Below, piece after piece: positions 51,267 through 60,443 of a stretch of DNA of 64,000 nucleotides. Numbering within the stretch: position 1 is the first letter of the stretch; each line of letters opens with the position of its first letter. Both the position numbers and the translations under genes were made by a program. The DNA is taken from contig JBOGNO010000003.1 of NCBI GenBank assembly GCA_050747245.1, positions 124,001 to 188,000 of the forward strand. Reading direction: 5' to 3'. The DNA comes from JBOGNO01 sp050747245 (GTDB lineage: Bacteria > Acidobacteriota > Terriglobia > Acidiferrales > UBA7541). The notes below the pieces were generated by a model, which ran no database searches, was not told the origin of the DNA, and was given only the letters and a program-made list of their open reading frames with translations.

Positions 51267-52838
51267 TTATTTGGGGGCGTCGCGGAGGCCGGAGACGCGG
51301 TAGGCGGCGAGATCGCCTTCGTGTTTGGTGGGGATGGTGGTTTGCTTGGCCTGAATGTTGCGCCAAACGCGCTGATGCATTTCAGCGCTGATCAAGACTT
51401 CGCCCGGCCCAGCGGCGGCGCAATAGCGGGAGGCGCGATTGACGGCATCGCCGATGACGGTGAATTCCATGCGCTCGTTCGAACCGATGAAGCCGTGGAC
51501 GACTTCGCCACAGTGGATGCCGATGCCGATGCCGCAAACCTGCTGCTTGCGCGCTTCGCGAGCGATATTCAGCTCGGTGATGCCAGCCTGCATGGCGAGC
51601 GCCGCTCGGACGGCCTTATCATGCTGCTGGGGATCCGGCTCCGGGCTGCCGAAAACGGCGAGGATGGCGTCGCCGGCGAATTTATCTATAGTGCCGTCAT
51701 TCTTGAAGATGGGATTGATGAGCACGGTGAAATATTCGTTGAGCATGTCCACGATGTCTTCGGTTTCCATTTCGGCGCTCATGCGCGTGAAGCCGCGGAT
51801 GTCGGAAAACAAAATGGTGACCTCCGATTTTTCGCCGCCCAGGCGGAGTCGTCCGGCGCGGGCCTTTTCCTGGAGCTGATCGCGAATCTTGGGAGAAAAG
51901 TTCGTGAGCAAGCGCGCCAAGAGCGCAGCGTTGCGGCGCAAATCGTCCTGGAGCTGATGGCTGGAGACGGCCATGGCCGCATGGTGAGCGACGGCCACCA
52001 TGAGCTGCAAATCCTCATTGCTGAAGTCGGTAGCGGCGTTGCTATTTCCCACGCAGACCACGCCGTAGGTCTGGCCCTTCCACAAAAGAGGGACGTACAT
52101 CCCCGAGGCGATCTGGGCTTGCGAAACGTTCAAATCGGAATCGGGGTTGCCGCTGTGCCAGACGATGCCTTCGCGTTTCTCCATGGCGCGGCGCGCGAGG
52201 GTCATGCTCACGGTGGCTTCATCGTATGGGACGTGGGCTTTGAGAAGGAGGCCGCCGGTCTTTGGATCGGTGATGAGCAAAGCGCCGCGACCGGCGCCGG
52301 GAATAATCATCACGAGCTGCTCGACAATGGTCTGCAAAAGCTGGTCGAGTTTGGTGGCCTGGGCGAGTTGCAGGGGCAAATCATAAAGCAGCGCGAGCCG
52401 ACTGGAAGCATCGGGAGAAGAAATCTTTCGCGGCGTGAATGCAGGCTGGCTGGCGTCCAGGGTGCGCAGAATCTGCTCCGCGGGCGAGGCCACGGGAACC
52501 TGGCGAGAGACGGTGGCGGCGCCTTCCACTTCATCGTGAGTGATCTCGATGGAAAGTGTCGTTTCGCCGATGCGGAGTTTGTCACCCGGCTGAAGGGTGT
52601 GCGGGCCCTTGCCTTTGATTTCGGCATCATTAACCTGCGTGCCGCGGCCGCTGTTCAAGTCTTCGATATAGAGCTGGTCTTTTTCGGTCCAGACGCGTGC
52701 GTGGGGGCGGGAAACGGTGAGGTCCGGCGTGAGGTCTAGATCCACCACAACACCGGCCTTGGGACGGCCGATGAGGACCTGCTTGACCGGCTTATTATAA
52801 ACGGACTCCTTTTTTTGATAGGTGAAGGTGATGCGCAT
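51267..52838 (-). CDS. FHA-GAF class III adenylate/guanylate cyclase
   Basis: This 523-residue soluble signalling protein has three domains. An FHA domain (about 24-95, 'LTVSRPHARVWTEKDQLYIE', 'NSGRGTQVNDAEI') would bind phosphothreonine. A GAF domain follows (about 150-300). The C-terminal cyclase domain (about 330-510) has metal Asp residues in 'ILFSDIRGFTRM' and 'FAGDAILAVFG', a Lys in 'GTIDKFAGDA' expected for adenine recognition, and the Asn/Arg pair in 'GDAVNRASR'. It should make cAMP. It lies 100 bp downstream of a Ser/Thr kinase on the same strand, so kinase-to-FHA signalling is plausible. Confidence 0.92.
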   Translation of the reverse strand: MRITFTYQKKESVYNKPVKQVLIGRPKAGVVVDLDLTPDLTVSRPHARVWTEKDQLYIEDLNSGRGTQVNDAEIKGKGPHTLQPGDKLRIGETTLSIEITHDEVEGAATVSRQVPVASPAEQILRTLDASQPAFTPRKISSPDASSRLALLYDLPLQLAQATKLDQLLQTIVEQLVMIIPGAGRGALLITDPKTGGLLLKAHVPYDEATVSMTLARRAMEKREGIVWHSGNPDSDLNVSQAQIASGMYVPLLWKGQTYGVVCVGNSNAATDFSNEDLQLMVAVAHHAAMAVSSHQLQDDLRRNAALLARLLTNFSPKIRDQLQEKARAGRLRLGGEKSEVTILFSDIRGFTRMSAEMETEDIVDMLNEYFTVLINPIFKNDGTIDKFAGDAILAVFGSPEPDPQQHDKAVRAALAMQAGITELNIAREARKQQVCGIGIGIHCGEVVHGFIGSNERMEFTVIGDAVNRASRYCAAAGPGEVLISAEMHQRVWRNIQAKQTTIPTKHEGDLAAYRVSGLRDAPK

Positions 52839-52938
52839 TCGGTTTTTTTCGAGCGAGAGGGAGATGAATTCGAGCGATGGGCTCCCCTCGCTCCGCCAAG
52901 CGAAACAGAATACCCGACATCATACAATCCGGCGCGGA

Positions 52939-55737
52939 CTATTTCTTAGCGTCGTTAATGAGCACGGAATTGGACTCCCCGCGGAGGCGGATGACGCCGA
53001 GTTGTTTGCCGTCCGGAGTCCACGCAAATTCGAAAATTTGATCGGTTGGAAAATTCGTGACCTGTTTTCCGGCGGAGCCATTGAGCGGCTGAACCCAAAG
53101 ATTGTCGATGCCATCCTGCCGGATGGGGTAGGCAATCGCTTTTCCGTCAGGCGTGAATTTCAGAGGGCCGGAAATGCGCGGGTCCGGCACGATGCCGCGC
53201 TGCGGCTGGCCCGACTGCGATGACAGCAAAGAGATCCTGTGCAACTGGCCGCTCGAATCATTAAAGTCCACAGCGATTGTTGCGCCGTCGAGAGAAACGT
53301 CAAACGCTGAGATGTTCGACAAATCGGAAACCTGGGAAGACTGACCGCCCTCCATGGAGACTTTTTTCAGGACTTTGCCGGCGGCAGCGTCCACGTAATA
53401 GACCCAGCGGCCATCCGGGGAGCACACGGGCAAGCGATCCACGATGCCGGAGGTCAATTGTTTGAGGTCGCCGCCCAGAGCGCTCGCGCGCCATACGTTT
53501 GCCGCGGCGGCGGAGGGTGAAATAAAAACAATGCTTTTTCCGTCGCGGCAGGAAGAGGGTGTATCGGCGGGCTTATTGAAGAGGACGGTCTGATCGGCGC
53601 TATCTTCTTTCATGATTTTCAAGCCTGGGGAATTTTCCTCCTGGTAGAGGATTCTGCCGTCCTGAGCCCAGGCAAACCCGGTAATCATCCTGTCGGTAGC
53701 GAGCTGGGTGGGATGTGCGGTGGAAGCGCTTTCGGCGCCCGTAATCCAAAAGGTGAGGGTGTCAGTGGCCGTGACAGCGGCTATGACCTTGCCGTCGCGA
53801 GAAAGGCTAATGCTGTTGTAACTGGCTTCGTCGGGGGTGACGCGCCGAACTTCGCCCGTGGAAGAAGAAAGAATGCCGATATGCGAGATGCCCGGTTCAT
53901 CAGGGTCACGGTACACGACAACCATGTTTTTTCCGTCCGGGAGCCAAATGTGGCGGCGCAGGAAAATACCCTGTGCAACGGGAACTTCCTCCTCTTTTCC
54001 GGATGCAAGATCAACGGAGACCAGGGCAGGGATCGAGCCACGCTTGGGGTCGCGCATACTTTCGAGGAAAGTAACAGTCTTGCCGTCGGGGGACCAATCG
54101 GGATCGAACATCACCGTGGGACGGTCAGCAGAGGCGATGGTCTTCTCTTCGCCGGTGGCGAGATTGTGCTGGATCACAGAGCATTTTCCGGTCTGCGCGT
54201 TGACGCGACAATACACGACCTGCTGCCCGTCGGCGGAGACTCCAATATTGGACATGAAATTGGGATTGGCAACGTCCTCGGCAATCATCCGGGGAGAGCC
54301 TTCCATCACCGACTTCTCATACAATCTGCTGACCCGCGCGTCTCCACTCTTCTCCCACCGCACAAAAAAGTAATTATCGCCGTCCGGTGAAAACTGCAGC
54401 CCGCCGTAGGTGACGTCGAGGGGCCCGATGACCGTGGTGCTTTGGTTGCTGCGATTGTCGCGCAGCAAGAGGGCTTCCTTGCCGCCGACGGTTGTGATTT
54501 TCACGAGATACTTTCCATCGGGAGAGATGGCGGCGCGCACCACATTCCCGCCATGAGTAAGTCTGGTGGGCGTGACATCCTGGAACGGAAGCGAGCGATG
54601 GCGCAAGATGAAGGAATACACACCGAAACCTGCCGCGGCTACGACGAGAAGAGCAATGGCCAAAATAGCTCCCGCACCCAATTTATGTTCACGAGCAACC
54701 TGGACCACCATGGAGCTTCCCGAACGAGAAACGACGGGCGTGGCAGCAGATCCAGCCTGCTGAGCGGACGATGCCGCCGCGGAGGAAGGAACCACTCCCG
54801 AGCCCGAGGATCTTCCGACGGCCACCGCGGCAGCGGAGCCGGAACCTGAATCGCGCTTGAGCCGCTTGAGGTCGGCGCGGAGTTCGGCGGCCACCTGATA
54901 GCGGATGTCGCGATCTTTTTCGAGGGCTTTGTTGAGGATGCGCTCGAAATCGGGCGGCAGGTTGGGATTCAGGCTTATCGGCGCGGCAGGGGCACCGCTG
55001 AGAATCTGATTGAAAATCACGGCGCTGGTGGCGCCCGCGAAGGGATGTTTTCCGGTGGCCATTTCATACAGCACGACGCCCAAGGAAAATAGATCGCTGC
55101 GGCCATCAAGCTCTTCGCCGCGGGCCTGCTCCGGAGACATATAGGCAATCGTGCCGACGGTGGTGCCCGGGTTGGTGAGATTTTCCGGGCGAGGTGGATT
55201 GTTGTCGGAAGCCGGAGTGCCCATGGTCTTGCCCGGATCTGAATTTTCGTCGGTCAACTTGGCCAGGCCGAAATCAAGAATTTTGATCTGCCCGCGCATG
55301 GTGATGAACAGGTTGGCGGGCTTGATGTCGCGGTGAACAATGCCGCGCTTATGAGCCGCATCGAGAGCGTCCGCGGCCTGAATGCCATACTCCAGAATTT
55401 CCTCCAACGGAATCGGCTTGCCGGAGATGCGCTGCGAAGCGGTCTGGCCTTCGAGAAATTCCATCACCAGGAAAGGTAGCTTGTTGAATTCGCCGATGTC
55501 GTAGACGGTGCAAATGCTGGGATGATTCAGGGCGGATGCAGCGCGGGCTTCGCGCTCGAATCGCTCAATGGAGCGGGAATTTTGCGCGAGGTCCACGGAA
55601 ATGAATTTCAGCGCGACAGAACGGCCGAGGCGCGTGTCTTCGGCCTTGTACACCACGCCCATGCCACCACCGCCGAGCCTCTGCAGGATGCGATAGTGCA
55701 GAACTGTTTGCCAGAGAAGGGGATCCGTCCCAGCCAT
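52939..55737 (-). CDS. Ser/Thr protein kinase with TolB-like propeller sensor
   Basis: This 932-residue membrane kinase has an N-terminal Hanks-type kinase domain (about 15-280) with 'LGGGGMGVVYKAEDTRLGRS', VALK lysine, 'GIVHRDIKPANLFIT' and 'ILDFGLAKL', all catalytic residues intact. A Ser/Ala/Gly-rich juxtamembrane stretch and one membrane helix (about 355-377) follow. The outer part (about 390-930) is a chain of TolB/PD40-like repeats ('SPDGKYLVKI', 'SPDGDNYFFV', 'SPDGKTVTFL', 'TPDGKAIAYPI'), forming a beta-propeller sensor. This architecture is common in Acidobacteriota. It precedes the FHA cyclase gene. Confidence 0.95.
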   Translation of the reverse strand: MAGTDPLLWQTVLHYRILQRLGGGGMGVVYKAEDTRLGRSVALKFISVDLAQNSRSIERFEREARAASALNHPSICTVYDIGEFNKLPFLVMEFLEGQTASQRISGKPIPLEEILEYGIQAADALDAAHKRGIVHRDIKPANLFITMRGQIKILDFGLAKLTDENSDPGKTMGTPASDNNPPRPENLTNPGTTVGTIAYMSPEQARGEELDGRSDLFSLGVVLYEMATGKHPFAGATSAVIFNQILSGAPAAPISLNPNLPPDFERILNKALEKDRDIRYQVAAELRADLKRLKRDSGSGSAAAVAVGRSSGSGVVPSSAAASSAQQAGSAATPVVSRSGSSMVVQVAREHKLGAGAILAIALLVVAAAGFGVYSFILRHRSLPFQDVTPTRLTHGGNVVRAAISPDGKYLVKITTVGGKEALLLRDNRSNQSTTVIGPLDVTYGGLQFSPDGDNYFFVRWEKSGDARVSRLYEKSVMEGSPRMIAEDVANPNFMSNIGVSADGQQVVYCRVNAQTGKCSVIQHNLATGEEKTIASADRPTVMFDPDWSPDGKTVTFLESMRDPKRGSIPALVSVDLASGKEEEVPVAQGIFLRRHIWLPDGKNMVVVYRDPDEPGISHIGILSSSTGEVRRVTPDEASYNSISLSRDGKVIAAVTATDTLTFWITGAESASTAHPTQLATDRMITGFAWAQDGRILYQEENSPGLKIMKEDSADQTVLFNKPADTPSSCRDGKSIVFISPSAAAANVWRASALGGDLKQLTSGIVDRLPVCSPDGRWVYYVDAAAGKVLKKVSMEGGQSSQVSDLSNISAFDVSLDGATIAVDFNDSSGQLHRISLLSSQSGQPQRGIVPDPRISGPLKFTPDGKAIAYPIRQDGIDNLWVQPLNGSAGKQVTNFPTDQIFEFAWTPDGKQLGVIRLRGESNSVLINDAKK

Positions 55738-55854
55738 GAATCTTCATGTTAGGAGCCTGGATTGGGCGAGTCAATGAGCTCCGCGAGGCGTGTTGCGCAA
55801 AATTCAATTTACAGCGAGCGATACGGATGAAAAAAGAAGACACGAGGAAGAAGA

Positions 55855-56346
55855 TCATCCGTGCCAGAGACGCACGCGACTGCGGTCGGAGGTTTCCGCC
55901 AGTAATTCCGAGACGGTTCTGTGCAGGAGGGGATGGCGCAGAGAAGGAACGAGTTCGCGGAGCGGAACAAGAACGAAGCGCCGCATGGCCATGCGCGGAT
56001 GAGGGATTTCCAGGCTGGGCGAGCGAACGATGCTCGAGCCGTAGAGAAGCACGTCAATGTCAATCGCGCGAGGGCCCGCCGGCACCAGGCGCCGCCGGCC
56101 GAGCTTGCACTCAATCTCGCGAATGGCGCGAAGCAACTGAAGCGGCATCAGATCAGTTTCGATCTCGGCAACGCAATTCAGGAACCAGCCCTGCGGGCGA
56201 AAATCCACCGGCTCTGTGGCATAGAGCGCGGAGCGGCGCACCACGCGAATGCCGCGAGGCTTGAAGGCTGCGAGGGCGGATGAGATATTCTTCTCGCGAT
56301 CGCCCAAATTCGAGCCGAGAGAGAGGTAAGCGGTCTTAAGAGTCAT
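55855..56346 (-). CDS. folK: 2-amino-4-hydroxy-6-hydroxymethyldihydropteridine diphosphokinase
   Basis: This 163-residue HPPK transfers pyrophosphate from ATP to the pterin precursor of folate. 'AYLSLGSNLGDREKN' is the start motif, 'YATEPVDFRPQGWFLNCVAE' the central region and 'GPRAIDIDVLLYG' the ATP/metal motif with its Asp pair. It is full length. I take ATG 56346 as start; an in-frame TTG 21 bp upstream is weaker. No other folate genes are adjacent. Confidence 0.95.
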   Translation of the reverse strand: MTLKTAYLSLGSNLGDREKNISSALAAFKPRGIRVVRRSALYATEPVDFRPQGWFLNCVAEIETDLMPLQLLRAIREIECKLGRRRLVPAGPRAIDIDVLLYGSSIVRSPSLEIPHPRMAMRRFVLVPLRELVPSLRHPLLHRTVSELLAETSDRSRVRLWHG

Positions 56347-56456
56347 TTTCTGGTCGCGCTTTACCAATTGGGTTCCCCTTGGGAAGCAAACCGCAGCAGG
56401 ATGCGCTTCGATGCTACAGTGCGGCAGAGAAACAAAAAACCCTGGGAGGCTCGCCG

Positions 56457-57482
56457 ATGGAAACGTGGATCGAAACGCTGTGCAAGATGCGCTGCCGGCG
56501 CGTGCTGCGATTCTGGGGCATCGTCGTTGGCGTGATGATCCTGGCGTTGCCGGTGTTCCATCGTTACGTCCTCAATTTCATTTCCGGGCCGTACACGATT
56601 TCAGCACAGGATCTTCCGAAAATCACGGACCCTGACAAGGAGACGCACTATTTTATCCGGCTTTCGGGGGACAAGACGGTGGACACCGGCCTGCAGGAAT
56701 TTGAAATCGAAGAGCGAAACGGCGTGGAGCAAAGCCGCCACATGACCGCAGGCTATTTCGCGCTCCTGGAGGGGGACAAATTCGTGCTGGTGAAAAGCGA
56801 TCGGACGCCGAGCACAACGGTTACCGGAGCCATTTCGACGATTCCCGCCGACGTTGCCGACAAGATCTTTCAAGGTATGGATGGCGAGGACCTGCGGATG
56901 AAAGCGTATCCATTTTTCGTGGATACCACCGGGTTCCGGACATCGGGATACTGGGCCATCGGCATAGGAGTTGTGATCCTGTTGATTGCGTTCGCGGCAG
57001 CGCGACCGTCGTGGCGGCGGCTGCAGGACATCTCCACGCATCCGGTAGTAAAGCGGGTGAGAGAATGGGGAGACCTGGTGACGATGTCGCAAGAGATCGA
57101 ATCGGAATTGCAGCAGAATGTGCGTTACCGGTTCGGTCTATTCTCCCTCACGGACAAATATGTGGTGCAACAGAGCTATTTCAGCTTCAACGTGCTCCGG
57201 TTCTGGGACCTAGTGTGGGCGTACAAGATTGTGACGCAGCACAGGACGAATTTCATTCCGACTGGAAAGACGTACTCCGCGAAAATGGTTTTCTACGGAG
57301 CGGGCACGGCAGTGCAAGCAAATGAAGCGAAAGTGAACGAGATGCTCGGCTTCATAGCTACGCGGGCGCCGTGGGCCATCATTGGATTTTCGAAGGAGCT
57401 GCAACAGCAGTTTTCGAAGGACCAAAAAACATTTCTCGCGACGGTCGAGGCGCGGCGGCGCGAAGTGCTCAAGCCAGCGTAG
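56457..57482 (+). CDS. Hypothetical membrane protein
   Basis: This 341-residue protein has two membrane helices, one near residues 20-40 ('FWGIVVGVMILALPVFHRYV') and one near 165-185 ('YWAIGIGVVILLIAFAAARP'), with a periplasmic domain between and a cytoplasmic C-terminal half ('NVRYRFGLFSLTDKYVVQQS', 'FSFNVLRFWDLVWAYK'). The C-terminal half resembles a PH-like domain found in membrane-associated hypotheticals. ATG 56457 follows GGGAGG. Function unknown; it diverges from folK and converges on ruvB. Confidence 0.65.
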   Translation: METWIETLCKMRCRRVLRFWGIVVGVMILALPVFHRYVLNFISGPYTISAQDLPKITDPDKETHYFIRLSGDKTVDTGLQEFEIEERNGVEQSRHMTAGYFALLEGDKFVLVKSDRTPSTTVTGAISTIPADVADKIFQGMDGEDLRMKAYPFFVDTTGFRTSGYWAIGIGVVILLIAFAAARPSWRRLQDISTHPVVKRVREWGDLVTMSQEIESELQQNVRYRFGLFSLTDKYVVQQSYFSFNVLRFWDLVWAYKIVTQHRTNFIPTGKTYSAKMVFYGAGTAVQANEAKVNEMLGFIATRAPWAIIGFSKELQQQFSKDQKTFLATVEARRREVLKPA

Positions 57483-57507
57483 TAATTCCCGCAGAACAGA
57501 AAACGGG

Positions 57508-58548
57508 TTAGAAGAGGGGCGACTGGCGGCGCTTCTCCTCGATGCCGAAGTATTTGTAGGCCAGCGCGGTGGCCACGCGGCCTCGCGGAGTGCGGTCGAG
57601 CAAACCCATCTGCATCAAGTAAGGTTCGTAGATTTCCTCGATGGCGTCCTGTTCTTCGCTGAGGGTTGCGGCAATGGTATTGAGGCCCACGGGGCCGCCG
57701 GAAAATTTTTCGAGGATGGCCAGCATGAGGTTACGATCCACCTCGTCGAGGCCGCGATCGTCAATCGCAAGCATCTTAAGCGCCTCGCGCGCGACGGAGA
57801 GGGTGATGCGGCCGGAGGCGCGGACCTGCGCGAAATCGCGAACGCGGCGCAGCAGGCGGTTCGCGACACGCGGAGTGCCGCGGCTGCGGCGCGCGATTTC
57901 CTCCGCGCCCTCCTGCTCGATGGTGATATCCAGAATTTTCGCGGAGCGCAGCACAATTTGAAGCAAGTCTTCCGGGGTATAAAAATCGAGGCGATGAATA
58001 ATGCCGAAGCGGGAGCGCAGAGGGGCGGTGATGAGTCCGGCGCGAGTTGTGGCGCCGATGAGGGTGAACTTGCTCAAGCGGTAAGGATGAACGCGCGCGC
58101 CCGGGCCCTGTCCGATCACGAGGTCCATGCGGAAATCTTCCATCGCGGGATAGAGAATTTCCTCGAGAGCCGGCAAGAGGCGGTGAATTTCATCGAGAAA
58201 GAAAAAATCTCGGGCATCGAGCGACGTGAGAACGGCGGTGAGGTCCCCCTTACGCTCAAGGAGCGGCCCGGAGCTGGTCTTGATGGCCACGCCCATCTCG
58301 TTCGAAAGAATCTGGGCGAGTGTAGTCTTTCCTAAACCGGGCGGGCCATAGAGCAGAACGTGATCGAGCGATTCGCCGCGGTTTTTTGCGGCTTCGACGG
58401 CAATCGCGAGATTTTCCTTCACACGTGACTGGCCGACGAAATCCGCGAGGCGCTGTGGGCGAACGCTCGCGTCAATGCGTGCATCTTCTTCCGATGCCTG
58501 ACCGGAAACGACACGCTGCCGCGCCGGAGCTAGTTTTTCACCGCTCAT
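57508..58548 (-). CDS. ruvB: Holliday junction branch-migration ATPase RuvB
   Basis: This 346-residue AAA+ motor drives Holliday-junction migration with RuvA. Walker A is 'LYGPPGLGKTTLAQ', Walker B 'FFLDEIHRL', sensor 1 'TLIGATTRAGLITAPLRSRF' and sensor 2 'RRSRGTPRVANRLLRRVRDF'. The C-terminal winged helix with 'YLMQMGLLDRTPRGRVAT' is intact. It begins 24 bp after ruvA. ruvC is not in the window. Confidence 0.97.
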   Translation of the reverse strand: MSGEKLAPARQRVVSGQASEEDARIDASVRPQRLADFVGQSRVKENLAIAVEAAKNRGESLDHVLLYGPPGLGKTTLAQILSNEMGVAIKTSSGPLLERKGDLTAVLTSLDARDFFFLDEIHRLLPALEEILYPAMEDFRMDLVIGQGPGARVHPYRLSKFTLIGATTRAGLITAPLRSRFGIIHRLDFYTPEDLLQIVLRSAKILDITIEQEGAEEIARRSRGTPRVANRLLRRVRDFAQVRASGRITLSVAREALKMLAIDDRGLDEVDRNLMLAILEKFSGGPVGLNTIAATLSEEQDAIEEIYEPYLMQMGLLDRTPRGRVATALAYKYFGIEEKRRQSPLF

Positions 58549-58572
58549 AGAAGCCTAATAATTTTCTCACAT

Positions 58573-59205
58573 TCAGCCAGCAGCGCCCTGACCGGCGCGA
58601 GCTTTTCTTTCGGCTGCGGGCGCGCTCAATTGGCGCAGCGCTTCGCGGAGGAGGGATTCAAAATTTCCGTCGGCCTCGCCGCGAGCGCGTTCGATGGCCT
58701 GAGCGGCGAGCCGGGGATCGTAGCCGAGATTTTCAAGCGCGGAAGCAACGTCGGCTTCCACCTGCGAGCGCGCGGCGGGCCGGGCGGCTTCGCCCAGATC
58801 CACGGCGGCGAGCTTGTCGCGCAACTCGACGACGATGCGCTCCGCCGTCTTGCGGCCGATTCCGGGAATACGCACGAGTTGTTCGAGATCGCCTTTGCGA
58901 ATGGCGGGCACCAGTTCCATCAGGCTCATGCCAGAAAGAATCTTGAGGGCGAGGCTGGGGCCGACTCCGGAAGCGGAAATCAGAAGCTCGAAACACTGTT
59001 TTTCGCGCGCGGAAAGAAAACCATAGAGCGAAATCTGATCTTCGCGCACGTGCGTGTGGATGAGAAGAGATACCTCGGAATGCAGCGCGCCTAGATTCGC
59101 AAATGTCGAAAGGGGAATCTGCACCTGATAGCCAACGCCCGAGACATCCACGAGCGCCAGATTCGGCCGTTTCTCCAGAAGCGTTCCGCGAAGTGAGCCA
59201 ATCAT
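58573..59205 (-). CDS. ruvA: Holliday junction DNA helicase subunit RuvA
   Basis: This 210-residue tetrameric junction-binding protein has an OB domain at the start ('MIGSLRGTLLEKRPNLALVD'), two helix-hairpin-helix motifs ('LLISASGVGPSLALKILSG', 'LVRIPGIGRKTAERIVVELR') and the C-terminal RuvB-binding domain after a Glu/Ala linker ('ALENLGYDPRLAAQAIERAR'). First gene of a ruvAB pair; a perfect palindrome lies 67-88 bp upstream of its start. Confidence 0.97.
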   Translation of the reverse strand: MIGSLRGTLLEKRPNLALVDVSGVGYQVQIPLSTFANLGALHSEVSLLIHTHVREDQISLYGFLSAREKQCFELLISASGVGPSLALKILSGMSLMELVPAIRKGDLEQLVRIPGIGRKTAERIVVELRDKLAAVDLGEAARPAARSQVEADVASALENLGYDPRLAAQAIERARGEADGNFESLLREALRQLSAPAAERKARAGQGAAG

Positions 59206-59507
59206 TGCAGGCGATTATTGATGAGCGGCGGCGGCGTGTCAAATCCGAGGTCGCATGCAGTTTCGCAAGCAAATCTCCGAAATTTCGGAGATTACATTTT
59301 CCCTAATTCGGATGCGCAGGGCCGAAAGCGCATTCGAAAACGGACGTTGCCCGTTTCTGCTGTTCACAAGCGGACGATTTTGAAAAATGTTTCGCGAATT
59401 CGCGACGCGCAAAAATATTTTATCGCGCAAGAAATAATTTTGCTCGCTCTCCGAAGGAAGCAACGTCAAACGTTTTAGAGTGCGGGAAATTCAAAAGGAG
59501 AGACAAA
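59206..59507. promoter_or_regulatory. Divergent region ruvA / secreted-protein gene
   Basis: This 302-bp region separates two divergent genes. It is AT-rich from about 59385 to 59450. Besides the 22-bp palindrome at 59272-59293 it has a shorter one, TCGCGAATTCGCGA (59393-59406). These are possible operator or promoter-linked sites; no gene is visible. Confidence 0.4.
59272..59293. promoter_or_regulatory. Perfect 22-bp palindrome upstream of ruvA
   Basis: AATCTCCGAAA is followed directly by its reverse complement TTTCGGAGATT, with no spacer. Its position (67-88 bp before the ruvA start) suits an operator; ruvAB is an SOS gene pair in many bacteria, so a LexA-type or other repressor site is one option. 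The site is symmetric, so it could equally serve the divergent gene at 59508, 214 bp away. Confidence 0.45.
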
Positions 59508-59861
59508 ATGCTGCGCCGAATGATTCATGCAACTTTCGCAACGGTGCTCGCGCTGGCACTGGTGATTCCGGCCATGGCCGCGCCGCATCCGATGAAGTCA
59601 GGAAAAGCCATCGCGAAGTCCACGATGATTCTCTCGCGGTCTTTCAGCGTTGGCGGGACGGAGCTGAAGGCCGGAACATACGACATCTCCGCCGACGACG
59701 CGCAGGTGACCGTGAGGAAAGACGGCAAGGTGCTTGCGCAAGCGCCCATCACGTGGAAGGACGCGGATCAAAAAACCGCACAGAATTCGCTGGTGCTCGA
59801 TGGCGATCAGGTGAAGGAAGTTCGCTTTGCGGGCAAAACGCGGATCGCCGTTTTACAGTGA
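59508..59861 (+). CDS. Small secreted hypothetical protein
   Basis: This 117-residue protein starts behind AAAAGGAGA and carries a signal peptide (ATFATVLALALVIPAMA, cleavage before APHP). The mature domain is beta-rich: 'SRSFSVGGTELKAGTYDISA', 'VRKDGKVLAQAPITWKDADQ' and 'VKEVRFAGKTRIAVL'. Comparable small exported domains with an 'F-x-V-x-G-x-x-L-x-A-G-x-Y' pattern are frequent in Acidobacteriota, without assigned function. Confidence 0.68.
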   Translation: MLRRMIHATFATVLALALVIPAMAAPHPMKSGKAIAKSTMILSRSFSVGGTELKAGTYDISADDAQVTVRKDGKVLAQAPITWKDADQKTAQNSLVLDGDQVKEVRFAGKTRIAVLQ

Positions 59862-59954
59862 GCGATTTATTTTTGATGACGGCGGGCGGCTCCTGTGTCG
59901 CGGGGATGCCGCTCGCCGTTCGTCTTTCTTGCGAGGCGGGAACGCCACGAGATA

Positions 59955-60338
59955 CTAAGACGCGCTGTGCTCGGGACCGAAGATAGAGAGGCGGTGACCA
60001 TCGGGATCGCGGAAATTCGCGGCCCACATGGGGCCGCTGACGACGCGAGGCTCGATATCGAACGCGACGCCGCGCGATTTCAGGGCGTCGAACGATTCGC
60101 GCACGCCATCCACGGAGAATACGATTTCGCTTGAGCCGGGCGCCGCGCCGATGGCCCGAGCAAGGGGTTCGCTCAGCACGAGTGTGACTCCGCCGGCCTC
60201 GAGAAACGCGAAACCCTCGAATTGATTTTGCAGCTTCATGCCGAGCGTATCACGATAAAACGCGAGCGACAGCGCGAGTTGGGAGACTCCCAGCATCACC
60301 ACACCGATTTTGCCGAGCTTGATTTCGCTCTGGCTCAT
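59955..60338 (-). CDS. VOC-superfamily (glyoxalase-like) protein
   Basis: This 127-residue protein is built of two beta-alpha-beta-beta-beta units, with 'LALSLAFYRDTLGMKLQNQF' in the first and 'SGPMWAANFRDPDGHRLSIF' in the second. The usual first metal histidine (strand 1) is not present ('GVVMLGVSQLAL'), so it may bind rather than convert a ligand. Start behind AAGGAGAT. It is the first gene after the microcompartment operon on the same strand, 105 bp beyond. Confidence 0.82.
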   Translation of the reverse strand: MSQSEIKLGKIGVVMLGVSQLALSLAFYRDTLGMKLQNQFEGFAFLEAGGVTLVLSEPLARAIGAAPGSSEIVFSVDGVRESFDALKSRGVAFDIEPRVVSGPMWAANFRDPDGHRLSIFGPEHSAS

Positions 60339-60443
60339 CTACATCTCCTTATAAGCATTTCGCTGTCGCGCTCAATCTACGTTCGTTCACGAGTGTAGTT
60401 TTATCGAATCTTGCGAATATCGGAAAGAAGACTCAGGAAGAAG

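Noticed and set aside
51213..52739. A 508-codon plus-strand open frame
   Set aside because: It is the antisense of the FHA-GAF cyclase gene, which has clear domain motifs; the frame itself has none.
57382..58335. A 317-codon plus-strand open frame
   Set aside because: It is antisense to ruvB.
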